Positions 34,712 through 45,027 of a stretch of DNA of 64,000 bases are shown piece after piece. Under the pieces are notes generated by a model. The model was not told the origin of the DNA and did not search any database. It was given only the letters and a program-made list of their open reading frames with translations. The stretch spans positions 124,001 to 188,000 of the forward strand of contig NZ_JAFMPN010000006.1 in assembly GCF_017351175.1 (NCBI RefSeq), written 5' to 3'. The first letter of the stretch is position 1, and each line of letters begins with the position of its first letter. The translations under genes were made by a program, and so were the position numbers. Origin of the DNA: Desulfovibrio sp. Huiquan2017 (lineage in GTDB: Bacteria > Desulfobacterota > Desulfovibrionia > Desulfovibrionales > Desulfovibrionaceae).

Positions 34712-37700
34712 GGGCCATCCTGAAAGATTTTGAAGACAAGTTCGGGCGCAAACCGCGTGTGCTTATCCTGGCCGACGTGCCAGGATGGGCTTACGACATA
34801 AACAGCAAGGGAATACAGAAAGCCTTGGCTGACGACTTTGAAATCGAAATCGCCTACCTGCATCACGGGGAGGCCCCTGATCCCCGTCCCGACTATTTTG
34901 ATATCTATCATATTTGCTGTTGGGTGGACATTGTCGATCACTGGCATATCGACCCGCGGCGGATTGTCAAAGAGGTATCCAGCCACCGATGGGAAGATCC
35001 CGGACAGTGGGGACCGCTCACCACAAAGCAATTTTGCGAAAAATATTTGGCGGATTCAGGCGTCATCACGGCGGTGTCGAAACGCCTGCATGAGAGCGTG
35101 GGCAAAATCAGACCGGTCCTGTTGGCCCCTAACGGCGTGAGCGGCTTCTTTGAGCCCGGCCCCCCAAAGACAGGCGACCTGACGTTTGGCTGGGCCGGCA
35201 ATGCCAACGACCCCTGCAAGGGACTGCGCGACATCCTGCAACCCGCCTCATACCGCCTGATAAACCTCAATATCGCTCCGGGCAACGTGGCGCATGAAGA
35301 AATGCGGCAGTTCTATCAAAAGACCGATGTGCTTTGTGTCGCTTCGACCAAAGAAGGTGAGCCGCTGCCCTTGCTGGAAGGGATGCGTTGCGGTTGTTTC
35401 CCGATATGCACGGATGTCGGTATTGTCCCGGAATTGATCCGCCACGAAGAGAACGGTTTGATCGTGGAGCGCACCCCGGAGGCGTTTCGCAAGGCCTTCA
35501 AATGGTGCCTTGAACATCCGGAGCGGATTCGCGCCGCCAGCGAGGCCAACAGCGAGCTCATCCGCAAGACGCGCAGTTGGGACCGGCTGAAGGGAGCCTG
35601 GCGCAGGGCGTGGTGCGAGGCGTTGCGGTATCATACGCAAAATAAAAGCACAGAGGGAACAGGGGTTGTACCCGATCTTCCAACCGATGCGGTAAAACAA
35701 ATGCCAAAGAAGAAAAAGAACATTTCGCTGATTACCCGTTTCTACAAGACGCTCGCGTGGATTGACGCGCATTCTCTCGCTTCCGGCGGCATAGCCGTTT
35801 CCAGTGCGCACAAAACGCCATACCCCGAAGTGACGGGATACTACATCCCCACTTTGATCGCCTGGGGAGAGCGGGAGAAGGCCATTCAGTTCGGCCAGTG
35901 GTTGCTCTCCATACAGCGGGAGGACGGTTCGTTTCCCGGGCCGGACGACCATGCCCCATATGTTTTCGATACGGGACAGATCGTTCGCGGGCTGCTTGAA
36001 TTGACTCGCCAGGGACTGCTTGACTGCACCGATGCCTTGGAAAAGGCCTGTGGTTGGATAACGCACTTCATCGAAGAAAGCGGGGAGATTCGTTGTCCCG
36101 ACTTGTCGCAGTGGGGAACGGGCGCCGTCCCGGCTGGGGTCCTTCTCTACGCACTGGAACCCGTCAGGCGCGCGACCGAACTGTTGCGCAGACAAGATAT
36201 GATCGCCGCCGTGGATCGTTGTGTCGCACACTTTCTGCGTTCCCCCGATCTCGTTGATTTTACCTGCTTGTCGCATTTTCATGCCTATATCCTCGAAGGA
36301 TTGTTTGATCTCGGGTATGAAGATCTCTGCCGCAAGGGGATGGAAAAGGCGCTCTCCCGGCAGTTGCCCGACGGCGGCCTTCCGGCCTACCGGGATGTCT
36401 CTTGGGTGTGCTCCACCGGCATGTTCCAATACGCTGGATTGCTGTATAAAATGGGGAGAAAAGAAGAAGCCGACCGGTATTTTGCCTATATGGCTTCCTT
36501 GCAGAATCCAACTGGTGGTTGGTTTGGAAGCTACGGAGCCGGAAAGACGTATTTCCCCGATGCCGAGATATCGTGGGCAAGCAAGTATTTCCTTGATACG
36601 TTTTCGCGCAAATTAAAGAGTTCCTTTGAAGAACATGCGCCACGTTTCCTCGACAATATCGCTCCGGATGACGGCCGATACCTGTTGGTAAAACAGCAGA
36701 TCGAAACCCTTACGCGGCACACTGGCGCTTCCGAATTGTCCGTGTTGGACGTCGGTTGCGGCAAGGGGCGTTACCTTGCCCGTCTTGCCCAGGAACCGTT
36801 TGCCGCAAGACTTGCCTTGTATGGCAGCGACCTGTCCACGACGGTTTTGCGCTACGTCCCCTCCGGCATCAAAACACAACAGGGGACATGTCTGAACCTC
36901 GGCTATCCGAGCGAGTCCTTTGACTTTGTCTTCTCCTGTGAAGCGCTTGAGCATTGCGTTTACACCGAAGGCGCACTGCAGGAGCTTTGGCGCATCGTGA
37001 AGCCGGGTGGAGTTTTGTTGATCATAGACAAAAACAGTGCGTTGCTTGGGAATCTACAGATACTGGACACGGAGCAGTGGTTTGACACCCAAACGGTCCA
37101 GGGCATTCTGACCGACCTGGGCGGGAGCGTCTCCGCCCATGAGGGTGTCCCCTGCGAAGGACGCAACGACAAGTTGTTTACTGCGTGGATCTCCCAAAAG
37201 AACGGATCGGCACTGTCACAAAACCTGTCCTTTACCGACTGGAACAAAGTCATCGTCGGCAGCGCAACACCAGACGCGATGGCGGAACGCGTACTCTCGG
37301 GGAACATACCCGAATGGATATCGGTCATGCTGGAAGAAAGCCGCCCGGGGGATGCGTGCCTTGAATTGGGAAGCGGATCGGGGCTCCTCTCCGCTTCCCT
37401 GGCGAAACAGGGGCGAAAGACCTCCTTGCTCGATTTCAGCGCCGACAGCCTGGCCTTCTCGAAAAGGCTTTACGATGAACTGAACCTAAGCGGCGAATTC
37501 ACCCATGCGGATGTCCTGCAGCCGCTGCCGTTTGCGGATGCGACGTTTGATTGCGTCTGGAGCAGCGGATTGCTGGAGCACTTCAGCGACGCGGAAATAC
37601 AACATATCGTTTCAGACTCCGCGCGGATTTCAAGAGGGATCGTTCTGTCTCTGGTTCCCAATGCGGCGTCAATCCCCTACAGGATCGGCAAGTGGCACCA

Positions 37701-37956
37701 GGAACAGACCGGGAAATGGCAATATGGGTACGAAGATCCCAAATACACCGTTGCGCCCTTTTTTGAAAAAGCGAACTTACATGGCATTCGAGAATACACA
37801 GTCTCATGGAAGCATGCGCTCAAATTCATGTCTTTCGACGGCGCAACGGCACTTCGCGGCCTTTTTGAACAATGGTATGACTCGTTGAGCGAAAGGGATA
37901 TAAAAATGCTGCCCCAGGGCTATCTGCTGGTGACGGTCGGCAGCAAAAAATCATGA
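34708..37956 (+). CDS. Four-domain fusion: GT4 glycosyltransferase, alpha/alpha-toroid, two methyltransferases
   Basis: The ATG at 34708 follows GGGAG and overlaps the upstream stop; upstream in-frame sequence belongs to that gene. The 1082-residue protein contains a GT4-type glycosyltransferase (about 1-330; ASTKEGEPLPLLEGMRCG near 210), an alpha/alpha-toroid domain (about 345-640) with repeated QREDGSFPGPDD and QLPDGGLPAY motifs as in terpene cyclase or glycoside-processing folds, a first class I methyltransferase (about 670-850; VLDVGCGKGRYL) and a second (about 875-1080; CLELGSGSGLLSASLA). Such a protein could add and methylate, perhaps cap, a glycan chain. Domain calls are by motif; the toroid's activity is unknown. 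Confidence 0.8.
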   Translation: MRAILKDFEDKFGRKPRVLILADVPGWAYDINSKGIQKALADDFEIEIAYLHHGEAPDPRPDYFDIYHICCWVDIVDHWHIDPRRIVKEVSSHRWEDPGQWGPLTTKQFCEKYLADSGVITAVSKRLHESVGKIRPVLLAPNGVSGFFEPGPPKTGDLTFGWAGNANDPCKGLRDILQPASYRLINLNIAPGNVAHEEMRQFYQKTDVLCVASTKEGEPLPLLEGMRCGCFPICTDVGIVPELIRHEENGLIVERTPEAFRKAFKWCLEHPERIRAASEANSELIRKTRSWDRLKGAWRRAWCEALRYHTQNKSTEGTGVVPDLPTDAVKQMPKKKKNISLITRFYKTLAWIDAHSLASGGIAVSSAHKTPYPEVTGYYIPTLIAWGEREKAIQFGQWLLSIQREDGSFPGPDDHAPYVFDTGQIVRGLLELTRQGLLDCTDALEKACGWITHFIEESGEIRCPDLSQWGTGAVPAGVLLYALEPVRRATELLRRQDMIAAVDRCVAHFLRSPDLVDFTCLSHFHAYILEGLFDLGYEDLCRKGMEKALSRQLPDGGLPAYRDVSWVCSTGMFQYAGLLYKMGRKEEADRYFAYMASLQNPTGGWFGSYGAGKTYFPDAEISWASKYFLDTFSRKLKSSFEEHAPRFLDNIAPDDGRYLLVKQQIETLTRHTGASELSVLDVGCGKGRYLARLAQEPFAARLALYGSDLSTTVLRYVPSGIKTQQGTCLNLGYPSESFDFVFSCEALEHCVYTEGALQELWRIVKPGGVLLIIDKNSALLGNLQILDTEQWFDTQTVQGILTDLGGSVSAHEGVPCEGRNDKLFTAWISQKNGSALSQNLSFTDWNKVIVGSATPDAMAERVLSGNIPEWISVMLEESRPGDACLELGSGSGLLSASLAKQGRKTSLLDFSADSLAFSKRLYDELNLSGEFTHADVLQPLPFADATFDCVWSSGLLEHFSDAEIQHIVSDSARISRGIVLSLVPNAASIPYRIGKWHQEQTGKWQYGYEDPKYTVAPFFEKANLHGIREYTVSWKHALKFMSFDGATALRGLFEQWYDSLSERDIKMLPQGYLLVTVGSKKS

Positions 37957-38009
37957 TTCGGACATCGAATCGTGAAATAAACAATTCTTCACAAGAGAAG
38001 GGATAGCCT

Positions 38010-39140
38010 ATGATAGGAAATGATTGTCTCGTAATTATACCCTCGGACCCTCTCGCCGCCTATGAGGAGAAAGGATATCTGGTGCGTTTGTTGCGGGATG
38101 ACTATTTCAATCCCAAAAAGGCTTTCAAAAAAGTTTATATTGTCAGTCCATACGAGCCTGACGGAGTGCGGGAAATCAACGGCTACAGCGTTATCGGCGT
38201 GAAGGGCAGGGCCACGCTTGACGTGATTTCACACATCTCGCCCGACCTGATCAGAGGGTATGGCGGCTACTGGGCCTGCGACCTTGCCATATACGCATCC
38301 ATTCTCGGCGCTCCGAATTGCCCCGTCTATGTGAGCGTTCATGATCCCAACCCCAAGAATATTCACCCGACATTGGTGTTCCCGGACCGTGTTCATTGCA
38401 CCAGCAGCATCGTCCGCGACGCGGTGTTGCGCACGGGGAGGGACGAAGCCTCCACATGCATTGTGCCGAACTGGGTCAGCCCGGAGTCCTTTTATCCTGA
38501 CGACTCCTTGCCGGAGTTGCCTGCGGAGTGGGGGGATCTTGCGGGATGCCTGCCGATTCTGCATGTCGGAAGAAAGACGGAACAAAAGAACATTGAAACG
38601 CTTATTGGCGCGCTAAAAGCTTTGCCGCAGCAGTATATCGCGATATTTATCGGGCAAGGCGACGACATGGTATACAAGAGGTTGGCGAAACATCTCGGAG
38701 TCGAGACGCGTTGCTTTTGGGTGCCTACTGTAGACAATGACGAGATCAGGAAATGGTACTCCTGGTGCCATGTCATGTGCACACCCTCCCGTTGGGAAGG
38801 GTTTGGTATCGTGTTTATTGAAGCGGCCGCTTGCGGCGCGCCTATCGTTACATCCAACATCCCCCCCATGAACGAGATTCTGACGCATGAACACGACGCG
38901 CTTTTGGTCGATGCCCATGAATCGCCAACGGCGCTGGCGCAAAGCATACAGCGATGTTCGGACAAGGCGCTTGCCCGTCGCCTTTCTCGGAACGCAGTCG
39001 AAACCTCGAAAAAATACTATAAGGAAACCGTCCAGGCGCTTGAGGCGAAGATGATGCGAACAACGGAAAGACGACAGGTCAGCCCAGAGTTGGATGGTCT
39101 TCGGCGCGAGCAGGCGCTTGCCTATTTCGCAATGAGATAA
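38010..39140 (+). CDS. GT4-family glycosyltransferase
   Basis: The 376-residue protein has the GT-B fold of GT4 enzymes: LPILHVGRKTEQKNIETLI at the start of the donor domain, then the nucleotide-sugar motif TPSRWEGFGIVFIEAAACG with its conserved Glu pair. It is soluble and lacks a signal peptide. It follows the four-domain gene after 53 bp with GAGAAGGGA upstream of the ATG. Donor and acceptor cannot be inferred. Confidence 0.88.
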   Translation: MIGNDCLVIIPSDPLAAYEEKGYLVRLLRDDYFNPKKAFKKVYIVSPYEPDGVREINGYSVIGVKGRATLDVISHISPDLIRGYGGYWACDLAIYASILGAPNCPVYVSVHDPNPKNIHPTLVFPDRVHCTSSIVRDAVLRTGRDEASTCIVPNWVSPESFYPDDSLPELPAEWGDLAGCLPILHVGRKTEQKNIETLIGALKALPQQYIAIFIGQGDDMVYKRLAKHLGVETRCFWVPTVDNDEIRKWYSWCHVMCTPSRWEGFGIVFIEAAACGAPIVTSNIPPMNEILTHEHDALLVDAHESPTALAQSIQRCSDKALARRLSRNAVETSKKYYKETVQALEAKMMRTTERRQVSPELDGLRREQALAYFAMR

Positions 39141-39250
39141 TTTCGGGGAGCGTGGCTTGGCAACCACTTATGGGGTCTTGTTGCTTTTGCGTTTGGACTT
39201 CCATCTCTCCTTTTCAGCGCCGGCACCCGTAAACAGTTTTGGAGAAAGGT

Positions 39251-40144
39251 ATGGCCCAGTCGATATTTGTTGAACAATTTCGTTGTCCCGCGTGTCACGC
39301 CGCGCTTCATGCAGGCACCCGATTTTGCCAATGCGAGGGGTGCGGAGCGCGGTACATGCTCCTGGGGGGCCTTCCCTTGCTCGTCCGCGATCAAGCCGCC
39401 CACTTGTCCGGCATTGAAGCCGCAAGAGCCGCGAATCCCGGTTGGTACGAACATGAGCAGCCGCCTGAAGCGGTGAGCCCGTGGCGGCATCATCTCCGCC
39501 GACGCAGGCTGTACGTCACTTCCGTCATAAAGCGAGAGATGGCCGACCGCGGACTGGACAAGTCGTGCCGCCTGCTTGACCTCGGTTGCGGCGACGGCAA
39601 CAACCTGACTTGGCTTCAGGAATTTTCCGACAATTTGTATGGCAGTGATTACAATCTGCTGCGCCTCGCCCGCGCGCAAAGGAACGTGCCTGCGGCGCAC
39701 ATCTTCTTGGCCAACATACTCGATTACCCTACCGAAGACGCTTTTTTTGACGTGGTATACTTCAACCACGTCATCGAGCATATCCCTGACGATCTCGCGG
39801 CATTGCGAGAGGTGCGGCGTATCCTGAAGCCGGGAGGGATCCTGGTCCTCGGCGCTCCCAACGAAGGCTCCTGGTGGTGGCAGTTGGCCTACAAACGGGA
39901 CCCGGCCTCCTTGCTCAGAACCGATCATGTGCATTTCTATACTGTCAGGGTCTTGGACTGCATGATGCGCAAGGCGGGATTGGACGTTCTCGAATCCAAG
40001 CGCCTGGGCTTCGGACCGCCGGATTGGCGCCTTGATGGACGGATACGGAAATACAAGTGGGTGGATGACACGTTCGAGTTTATTGGCCAGGCCGTCATGC
40101 CCTCTCAAGCCTCTTCCATGTATATCATTGCCACGAAAAGCTGA
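39251..40144 (+). CDS. Class I SAM methyltransferase with N-terminal zinc ribbon
   Basis: The ATG at 39251 directly follows GGAGAAAGGT; an upstream TTG in frame overlaps that site and is unlikely. The first 45 residues form a Trm112-like zinc ribbon (FRCPACHAAL ... CQCEGCGARY, then LGGLPLLV). A methyltransferase domain follows (LLDLGCGDGNNLTWL; VYFNHVIEHIPDD; ILKPGGILVLGAPNEGS). This domain pair is common among methyltransferases acting on glycans, lipids or quinones. It probably modifies the surface glycan built by its neighbours. Confidence 0.87.
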   Translation: MAQSIFVEQFRCPACHAALHAGTRFCQCEGCGARYMLLGGLPLLVRDQAAHLSGIEAARAANPGWYEHEQPPEAVSPWRHHLRRRRLYVTSVIKREMADRGLDKSCRLLDLGCGDGNNLTWLQEFSDNLYGSDYNLLRLARAQRNVPAAHIFLANILDYPTEDAFFDVVYFNHVIEHIPDDLAALREVRRILKPGGILVLGAPNEGSWWWQLAYKRDPASLLRTDHVHFYTVRVLDCMMRKAGLDVLESKRLGFGPPDWRLDGRIRKYKWVDDTFEFIGQAVMPSQASSMYIIATKS

Positions 40145-40279
40145 CTTGGACTCGGTAAAGACGGCAGAAACAACTGCGGAAGGGGTTCAAGACCAAGGCC
40201 CTCTTGCACGCGACGGCCAGGGCTTTGTAAAACGGCAAGACGGATCGTCTTCCCTCAACAGCCTAACAAGATATGAACA

Positions 40280-41365
40280 ATGACTAAAGTTTCAATAATA
40301 TTACCTGTCTACAATGGCGAAAAATACCTGCGGACAGCGATAAAAAGCATTCTCAATCAGTCCTTTGAGGACTTTGAGCTCATACTTGTGAACGATGCCT
40401 CCACCGACAGGACCTTGGACATCATTCAATTTTTTGCCGCAAAGGATAAACGAATAAAGGTAATATCAAACCAGGAGAACAAGAAGCTCCCGGCCTCGCT
40501 CAATGTTGGATTCTCCGAAGCGACGGGAGCGTATTTGACATGGACTTCAGATGACAACGCCCTCATGCCTGATTGCATCGAGCGGCTTCTGGCGGAATTG
40601 ATAAAAAGAGATGTTGATATTATTTACGCCGATGTCGAAGAGATAAATGAGCATGGCGACCTCACAACGATCATGCGTCGCGACAAACCTATAGAATATT
40701 TGCTTCACACCAATGTCGTCGGGGCCTGTTTCCTGTACCGCCGTGAAGTCCAAGAACGTCTTGAAGGATATAGAGAGGATCTTTTTCTAATAGAAGACTA
40801 TGACTTTTGGTGCAGAGCATATTTGCAAAATTTTAGATTCCACCACATCAAAGAGATTTTATATTCATATCGGCGGCACACCCAATCGCTTTCCTTGAGC
40901 TATACGGAACGCGTCTCTTTTTACCGCCTGCAATACATCATAAAAACAATGAGAGGAATCGACAACCAAGCCCTTAAGAATCAGATACTCGGAGAAGTTT
41001 TCAGCATCTACAAAGGGTTTTACTGGGCACCGGCGAAGATAGACGGCTCATCCCCCCAGCAGGCGCTGGAGCACTTTCAAAAGCAGATCAAAGCAAGCCC
41101 GTTGAATCTTTTCAATTACCACGCCACCGCGCAACTTTTTTCCGCTGCCAACGACTATGCCGCGGCTGAGGCGGTGTTAAAGGATATTCTTGACGTATTC
41201 CCTTATTGGGAGAACGGCGTCATGTTGTTGCTGGATATATATTTAAAACAAAACAAAATAGATGCAGCAATAGCATTGATACAAAATGCCGCCGCCATTG
41301 ATGACCAGAACGATACGTACAAGAAAATTCTACTCACGCTACTAAAACACCACAAGGGAAGTTAA
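40280..41365 (+). CDS. GT2-family glycosyltransferase with TPR-like C-terminus
   Basis: The 361-residue protein starts with a GT2 domain (VSIILPVYNGEKYLRTA; LILVNDASTDRTLDI; LTWTSDDNALMPD as the DXD region) covering about 1-230. The last 110 residues are helical, with repeating alanine-rich pairs (YHATAQLFSAANDYAAAEAV; LDIYLKQNKIDAAIALI) like TPR repeats, which may bind partner proteins. The upstream 135 bp hold no gene and only a weak ribosome-binding site. Base use is more AT-rich than in the flanking operons. Confidence 0.87.
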   Translation: MTKVSIILPVYNGEKYLRTAIKSILNQSFEDFELILVNDASTDRTLDIIQFFAAKDKRIKVISNQENKKLPASLNVGFSEATGAYLTWTSDDNALMPDCIERLLAELIKRDVDIIYADVEEINEHGDLTTIMRRDKPIEYLLHTNVVGACFLYRREVQERLEGYREDLFLIEDYDFWCRAYLQNFRFHHIKEILYSYRRHTQSLSLSYTERVSFYRLQYIIKTMRGIDNQALKNQILGEVFSIYKGFYWAPAKIDGSSPQQALEHFQKQIKASPLNLFNYHATAQLFSAANDYAAAEAVLKDILDVFPYWENGVMLLLDIYLKQNKIDAAIALIQNAAAIDDQNDTYKKILLTLLKHHKGS

Positions 41366-41607
41366 AGTGAGCTTTGACGCACACCACGGTGACGCTTTTT
41401 ATCAGAACCATAGCGTTGTATCCCTCACCATAAGTTGGAAACACTGACGAAGACCCACGGAAACGCGTCCATGCCAATGAAGGCGAAACGACTTTCAGCG
41501 GCTGATCGTTCTTACAGCGAAAAGACAGGATAATTTCATTTTATGTCCTAGCCGCCATCCTCTTGTTGCGGCATGAGTGCAAGACGTAAGACTTTGCGGG
41601 AGCGACC

Positions 41608-42741
41608 ATGAAAAAAATACTCGTTTTTGCCGGCACCAGACCGGAAGCCATCAAGATGATTCCCGTCTATATTGCATTGCGGCAATGCCCGGACTTCGAC
41701 ATCAAACTCGTAGCCACCGGACAGCACCGCGAGATGTTACTCCAGGCTTTCGAAGACTTTGACATCAAGCCGGATTTGAACCTGGATGTCATGGCGGCCA
41801 ACCAGACCCTTGCCTCGCTTTCAGCTCGGCTTTTCACGGCCATCGACACCCTCCTCGCGCAGGAGGCGCCTGATGCCATCCTTGTCCAAGGCGACACCAC
41901 CACCGTACAAGTCGGCGCTCTTTGTGCCTTTTATCGCGGCATCGCCATTGGCCACATCGAAGCGGGCCTACGAAGCGGCGATATGCTCGCGCCCTTTCCG
42001 GAGGAATTGAATCGACGCGTAGCCAGTCTGGTGGCGACCTGGCATTTTGCGCCAACTCAACGGGCCGCCGACCAGCTCCTCGCGGAAGGCATTGACGCCA
42101 ATTCCATCCTCGTGTCGGGAAACTCCGTCATCGACGCTCTGCTGTTGATGCGGGACAAGGTGCTTGCCGCACCGCCCAAACTTCCTCCGGAGGTATCGGC
42201 GGTGATCGAGGAAGACCGTGACATTTTACTTGTCACGGGACACCGGCGTGAAAGCTTTGGTACTGGATTCAAAAATATTTGCACCGCCCTGCTCGAACTC
42301 GCCGAATCCTTCCCCAAACTGGCAATTATCTACCCGGTCCACCTCAATCCCAATGTGCAAACCGTTGTCAGGGCGATGCTTGGCGGGCATTCACGCATTA
42401 TTCTTACCGCCCCCCTCGGCTACAAGCCCTTCGTTTACCTGATGAGCAAAAGTCGGCTCATTCTATCCGATTCGGGCGGCATCCAAGAGGAAGGGCCGTC
42501 CCTGGGCAAGCCCGTGCTGGTTATGCGCGAGATAACCGAGCGCCCCGAAGGCATTGAGGCCGGGGTCAACATGCTGGTCGGCACCGATCGGGATAAAATT
42601 GTGGCGAACGTTTCGAAACTGCTGCTTGATAAAGAACTATACCAAACGATGGCGACACGAAAGAACCCTTATGGCGATGGCCACGCCGCGCAGTTGATTG
42701 CGAAATTTCTTTGCTCAGCCGAGCATGGTGAGCGCGCCTGA
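41608..42741 (+). CDS. wecB: UDP-N-acetylglucosamine 2-epimerase (non-hydrolysing)
   Basis: The 377-residue protein interconverts UDP-GlcNAc and UDP-ManNAc, supplying N-acetylmannosamine units for surface polysaccharides. Typical motifs: FAGTRPEAIKM near the N-terminus, QGDTTTV, GHIEAGLRSGD, GHRRESFG, SDSGGIQEEGPSLGKPVLV and ITERPEG. Length is standard. GGGAG precedes the ATG. A 242-bp non-coding gap separates it from the glycosyltransferase upstream, so it may have its own promoter. This supports ManNAc or a derivative as a component of the glycan. Confidence 0.95.
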   Translation: MKKILVFAGTRPEAIKMIPVYIALRQCPDFDIKLVATGQHREMLLQAFEDFDIKPDLNLDVMAANQTLASLSARLFTAIDTLLAQEAPDAILVQGDTTTVQVGALCAFYRGIAIGHIEAGLRSGDMLAPFPEELNRRVASLVATWHFAPTQRAADQLLAEGIDANSILVSGNSVIDALLLMRDKVLAAPPKLPPEVSAVIEEDRDILLVTGHRRESFGTGFKNICTALLELAESFPKLAIIYPVHLNPNVQTVVRAMLGGHSRIILTAPLGYKPFVYLMSKSRLILSDSGGIQEEGPSLGKPVLVMREITERPEGIEAGVNMLVGTDRDKIVANVSKLLLDKELYQTMATRKNPYGDGHAAQLIAKFLCSAEHGERA

Positions 42742-43003
42742 ACCGTCTCTTTCTCGACTGCGCACCGGGCAAGCGGATCCATTATTCTTGGCCATGGATG
42801 GCCCGTCACGCGTTAGCGGCAACGCAAATCAGTTGAGTCGCCGCGAGCAGACGGCCAGGCAGGGGGCAGTGCCAGATAAAGAGTATCTCCGTACCCCGTT
42901 ATGATCATTGTGTCGTCAGCACAGGATAGATGCGGTATTTAGTTGGCTCACCTCACATAATTGAACGATATCCCCGATAATCTTCATGCTCAAGATTTAA
43001 AGC

Positions 43004-43807
43004 TTATTTATTATAAATGGTAGCTTTTAGGCTAAACGACATCGGATACTTATTTGCATTATATTGATAGTTATATAGACCGCTGTCCCCGTCTCGATCC
43101 ATCTCTCCGGAATCATAAAAATTTTCCGTGAATTCATTCAAGAATTCAATATGCAATCCTGCCAATGACAACGCGTTGATAATATCAGATATGGTGTGCA
43201 TCCAAAAATACGCTTTTACCCCGTGCTTACATTCGGATGCATATCCGCCAATGGAATCTTCCATGTCCGGCTCTTTTCCGAAATAAGGATATTTTATCTC
43301 GTATTGCTCGTTGCTCAGCTTACTTTCATCCAGCGAGAGAAAAAATGGATGCGAATCAAAGACATATAAAAATCCGTTGTCTTTCAAAAGAGTTCGAATT
43401 GTATTTGCCCAGATATTCAAATCCGGCAGCCATCCGAGCACTCCCTCGGAAGTAAACACAATATCATATTTCCGGTCGTGGCTTTGCGACAGTGTCATGA
43501 CATTCGACTCAATGAAATCCACATTATGAACTTGAATGTCCGCGGCAAGTTTCTTCGCATAAAAAATATTTTCCGGGACTAAATCAATGCCGGTAACTTG
43601 GCTCGCCCCCATTCTTGCCAAAGCGATTGTATCGGCTCCCGTATTACACTGTAAGTGTACTATTTCTTTTCCGGTTATATCTCCTAATTCAGCCTGTATA
43701 TAGCCGTTCAGCTTATGCGTACCGTTTTCAAATGCTGATTTAAAGGCGCTGAAATGATCTTCTGAAATTTTGCTCCAGGCTTCCTTGTTTGATTCTATTT
43801 CTTTCAC
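43004..43807 (-). CDS. AT-rich class I SAM methyltransferase
   Basis: The 267-residue protein has an SAM-binding core (EIVHLQCNTGADTIALARMGA; VTGIDLVPENIFYAKK; DIVFTSEGVLGWLPDL), resembling a family of small-molecule methyltransferases that replace the glycine loop with HLQCN. It is on the strand opposite to the preceding cluster and is markedly AT-rich, with codons such as ATA and AAA frequent, unlike its neighbours. This points to recent transfer. Substrate unknown. Confidence 0.82.
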   Translation of the reverse strand: MKEIESNKEAWSKISEDHFSAFKSAFENGTHKLNGYIQAELGDITGKEIVHLQCNTGADTIALARMGASQVTGIDLVPENIFYAKKLAADIQVHNVDFIESNVMTLSQSHDRKYDIVFTSEGVLGWLPDLNIWANTIRTLLKDNGFLYVFDSHPFFLSLDESKLSNEQYEIKYPYFGKEPDMEDSIGGYASECKHGVKAYFWMHTISDIINALSLAGLHIEFLNEFTENFYDSGEMDRDGDSGLYNYQYNANKYPMSFSLKATIYNK

Positions 43808-44077
43808 TCCGCTTATCCTCCGCTATCGGTTAACTATAGACCAGTGATACAAATAGCGCCGATCCACTGCAAGGTGGAGATTGTTGCGGGGACACTGACG
43901 ACGCCTTGGACTTCACCCGCACACACTGATATTCTCGATGGATTGGCACAAAAACACGTCATTATCGAACGTAGCTATGACTAATTAAGCCAAATCTGAT
44001 TGAGCTTACTGCCGGTCGCCCCTCGTACAGTGCGTACCAAAGTCATGCAGGCGACGACCACTTACCCACAACAACGA

Positions 44078-44099
44078 AAGGCTGAGAATTCTCAGCCTT
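44078..44099. repeat. 22-bp perfect palindrome, terminator-like
   Basis: AAGGCTGAGA is followed directly by its reverse complement around an EcoRI-like centre (GAATTC). On the plus strand it is followed by a pyrimidine stretch (CCTTATTC) rather than a T-run. It could be a weak bidirectional terminator or a protein-binding site. Confidence 0.5.
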
Positions 44100-44827
44100 C
44101 CTTATTCATACTACTAGTATTCGAAATCCGTATGGTTTGGCGCTCACTGCATCTTGGTTTGCGCATTTGAAACGCCGAATGCAGTTTTGCCTAACAATTT
44201 CTATTTGCACTGGCCCCATCTTGTGGGGATCCTGCAGGCCAAGGTGTCGCCCCGCCGAGGGGACACAGCTACCAAACCGTTTTGAAAGAGTCTTTTAAAT
44301 CAGAGGTACTGCCAGACTTTGTCGATTGTTGTTTCCATGACGGCAACGACGCAAAGATCAGTGTAGGCGATTTGGACAACCTCGGCCCGAAACTTCCCCT
44401 CCCCTTGCTCCACGTTGAAGGCGTCCATGATTGCAATGGATTCATTGCGGGTGCGTGATCGCGGGGAGCTGCCGTCATGAGTTCGGGGGTGGTAACCCAA
44501 GAAGATCGTCTTGGGCTTTTCCTGTTCTTTATGCATACCGGCCCTCGCTGGCTTGTGGTTGTCCGTGTTAGGCTCCGGGGCCGACGTCCGTGATCCGGCC
44601 TGGGGGATGAGCTCCAATGAATTCTCCCCAGCCTGCGGTTAGTGCGCGCTCACCGTAACCCCGAGGCTGTGCTTGCAGTCCATTCGAACCACAGGCCCGC
44701 CCGCAATGACAGTTGCTCCGGCGGCTAGGGTGCTATGGAGATAGCCCATCACATTGTGGAGTCAAGCTCTTCCTGCCCGTGCCCCAAAAGTTGTACCATA
44801 TTTGTGCAACCTTCAAGCGAAAAAGGC

Positions 44828-44871
44828 TTGGTGGCGCTGGAGGAGGTTGAATCCGCAGCAGCTTGGATGCC
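44828..44871 (-). repeat. tRNA/tmRNA-3'-end-like element, copy A
   Basis: Read on the minus strand this 44-bp sequence ends like the T-arm and acceptor of a tRNA or tmRNA (GGATTCAA ... CCAGCGCCACCAA). It shares 32 of 44 positions with copy B at 55136-55179. Stem pairing is imperfect, so it is not a functional RNA gene but may be an attachment-site remnant. It sits at the downstream edge of the D-amino-acid module. Confidence 0.4.
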
Positions 44872-44998
44872 GCGTGAGACGATCGTGTGACGACAAACCG
44901 GCAGCAACCGCGCATGCGCAACGGGATTCCCGCCACGAATTAGGGCGAAGGCACACCCTCCGGCGTGTCCCGGTGGTTTGGTCCCGGCTCCAGGTCTC

Positions 44999-45027
44999 GG
45001 CCCTGACCGACAACCCCGGTCAGGGCC
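44999..45027 (-). terminator. Hairpin downstream of the D-amino-acid operon
   Basis: A perfect 10-bp stem (GGCCCTGACC with GGTCAGGGCC, loop of 9) lies 51 bp after the stop of the transaminase gene, the last gene of the minus-strand operon. No T-run follows on the minus strand, so termination efficiency is uncertain. Confidence 0.5.

Noticed and set aside
44300-44617. A 105-codon minus-strand frame as a possible gene
   Set aside because: No ribosome-binding site, no family resemblance, and it lies in a region that looks like a degraded insertion; kept only as part of the region note.
44828-44903. A complete tmRNA gene
   Set aside because: Only a 3'-end-like segment is present; no 5' acceptor half, tag-peptide frame or pseudoknot region was recognised.
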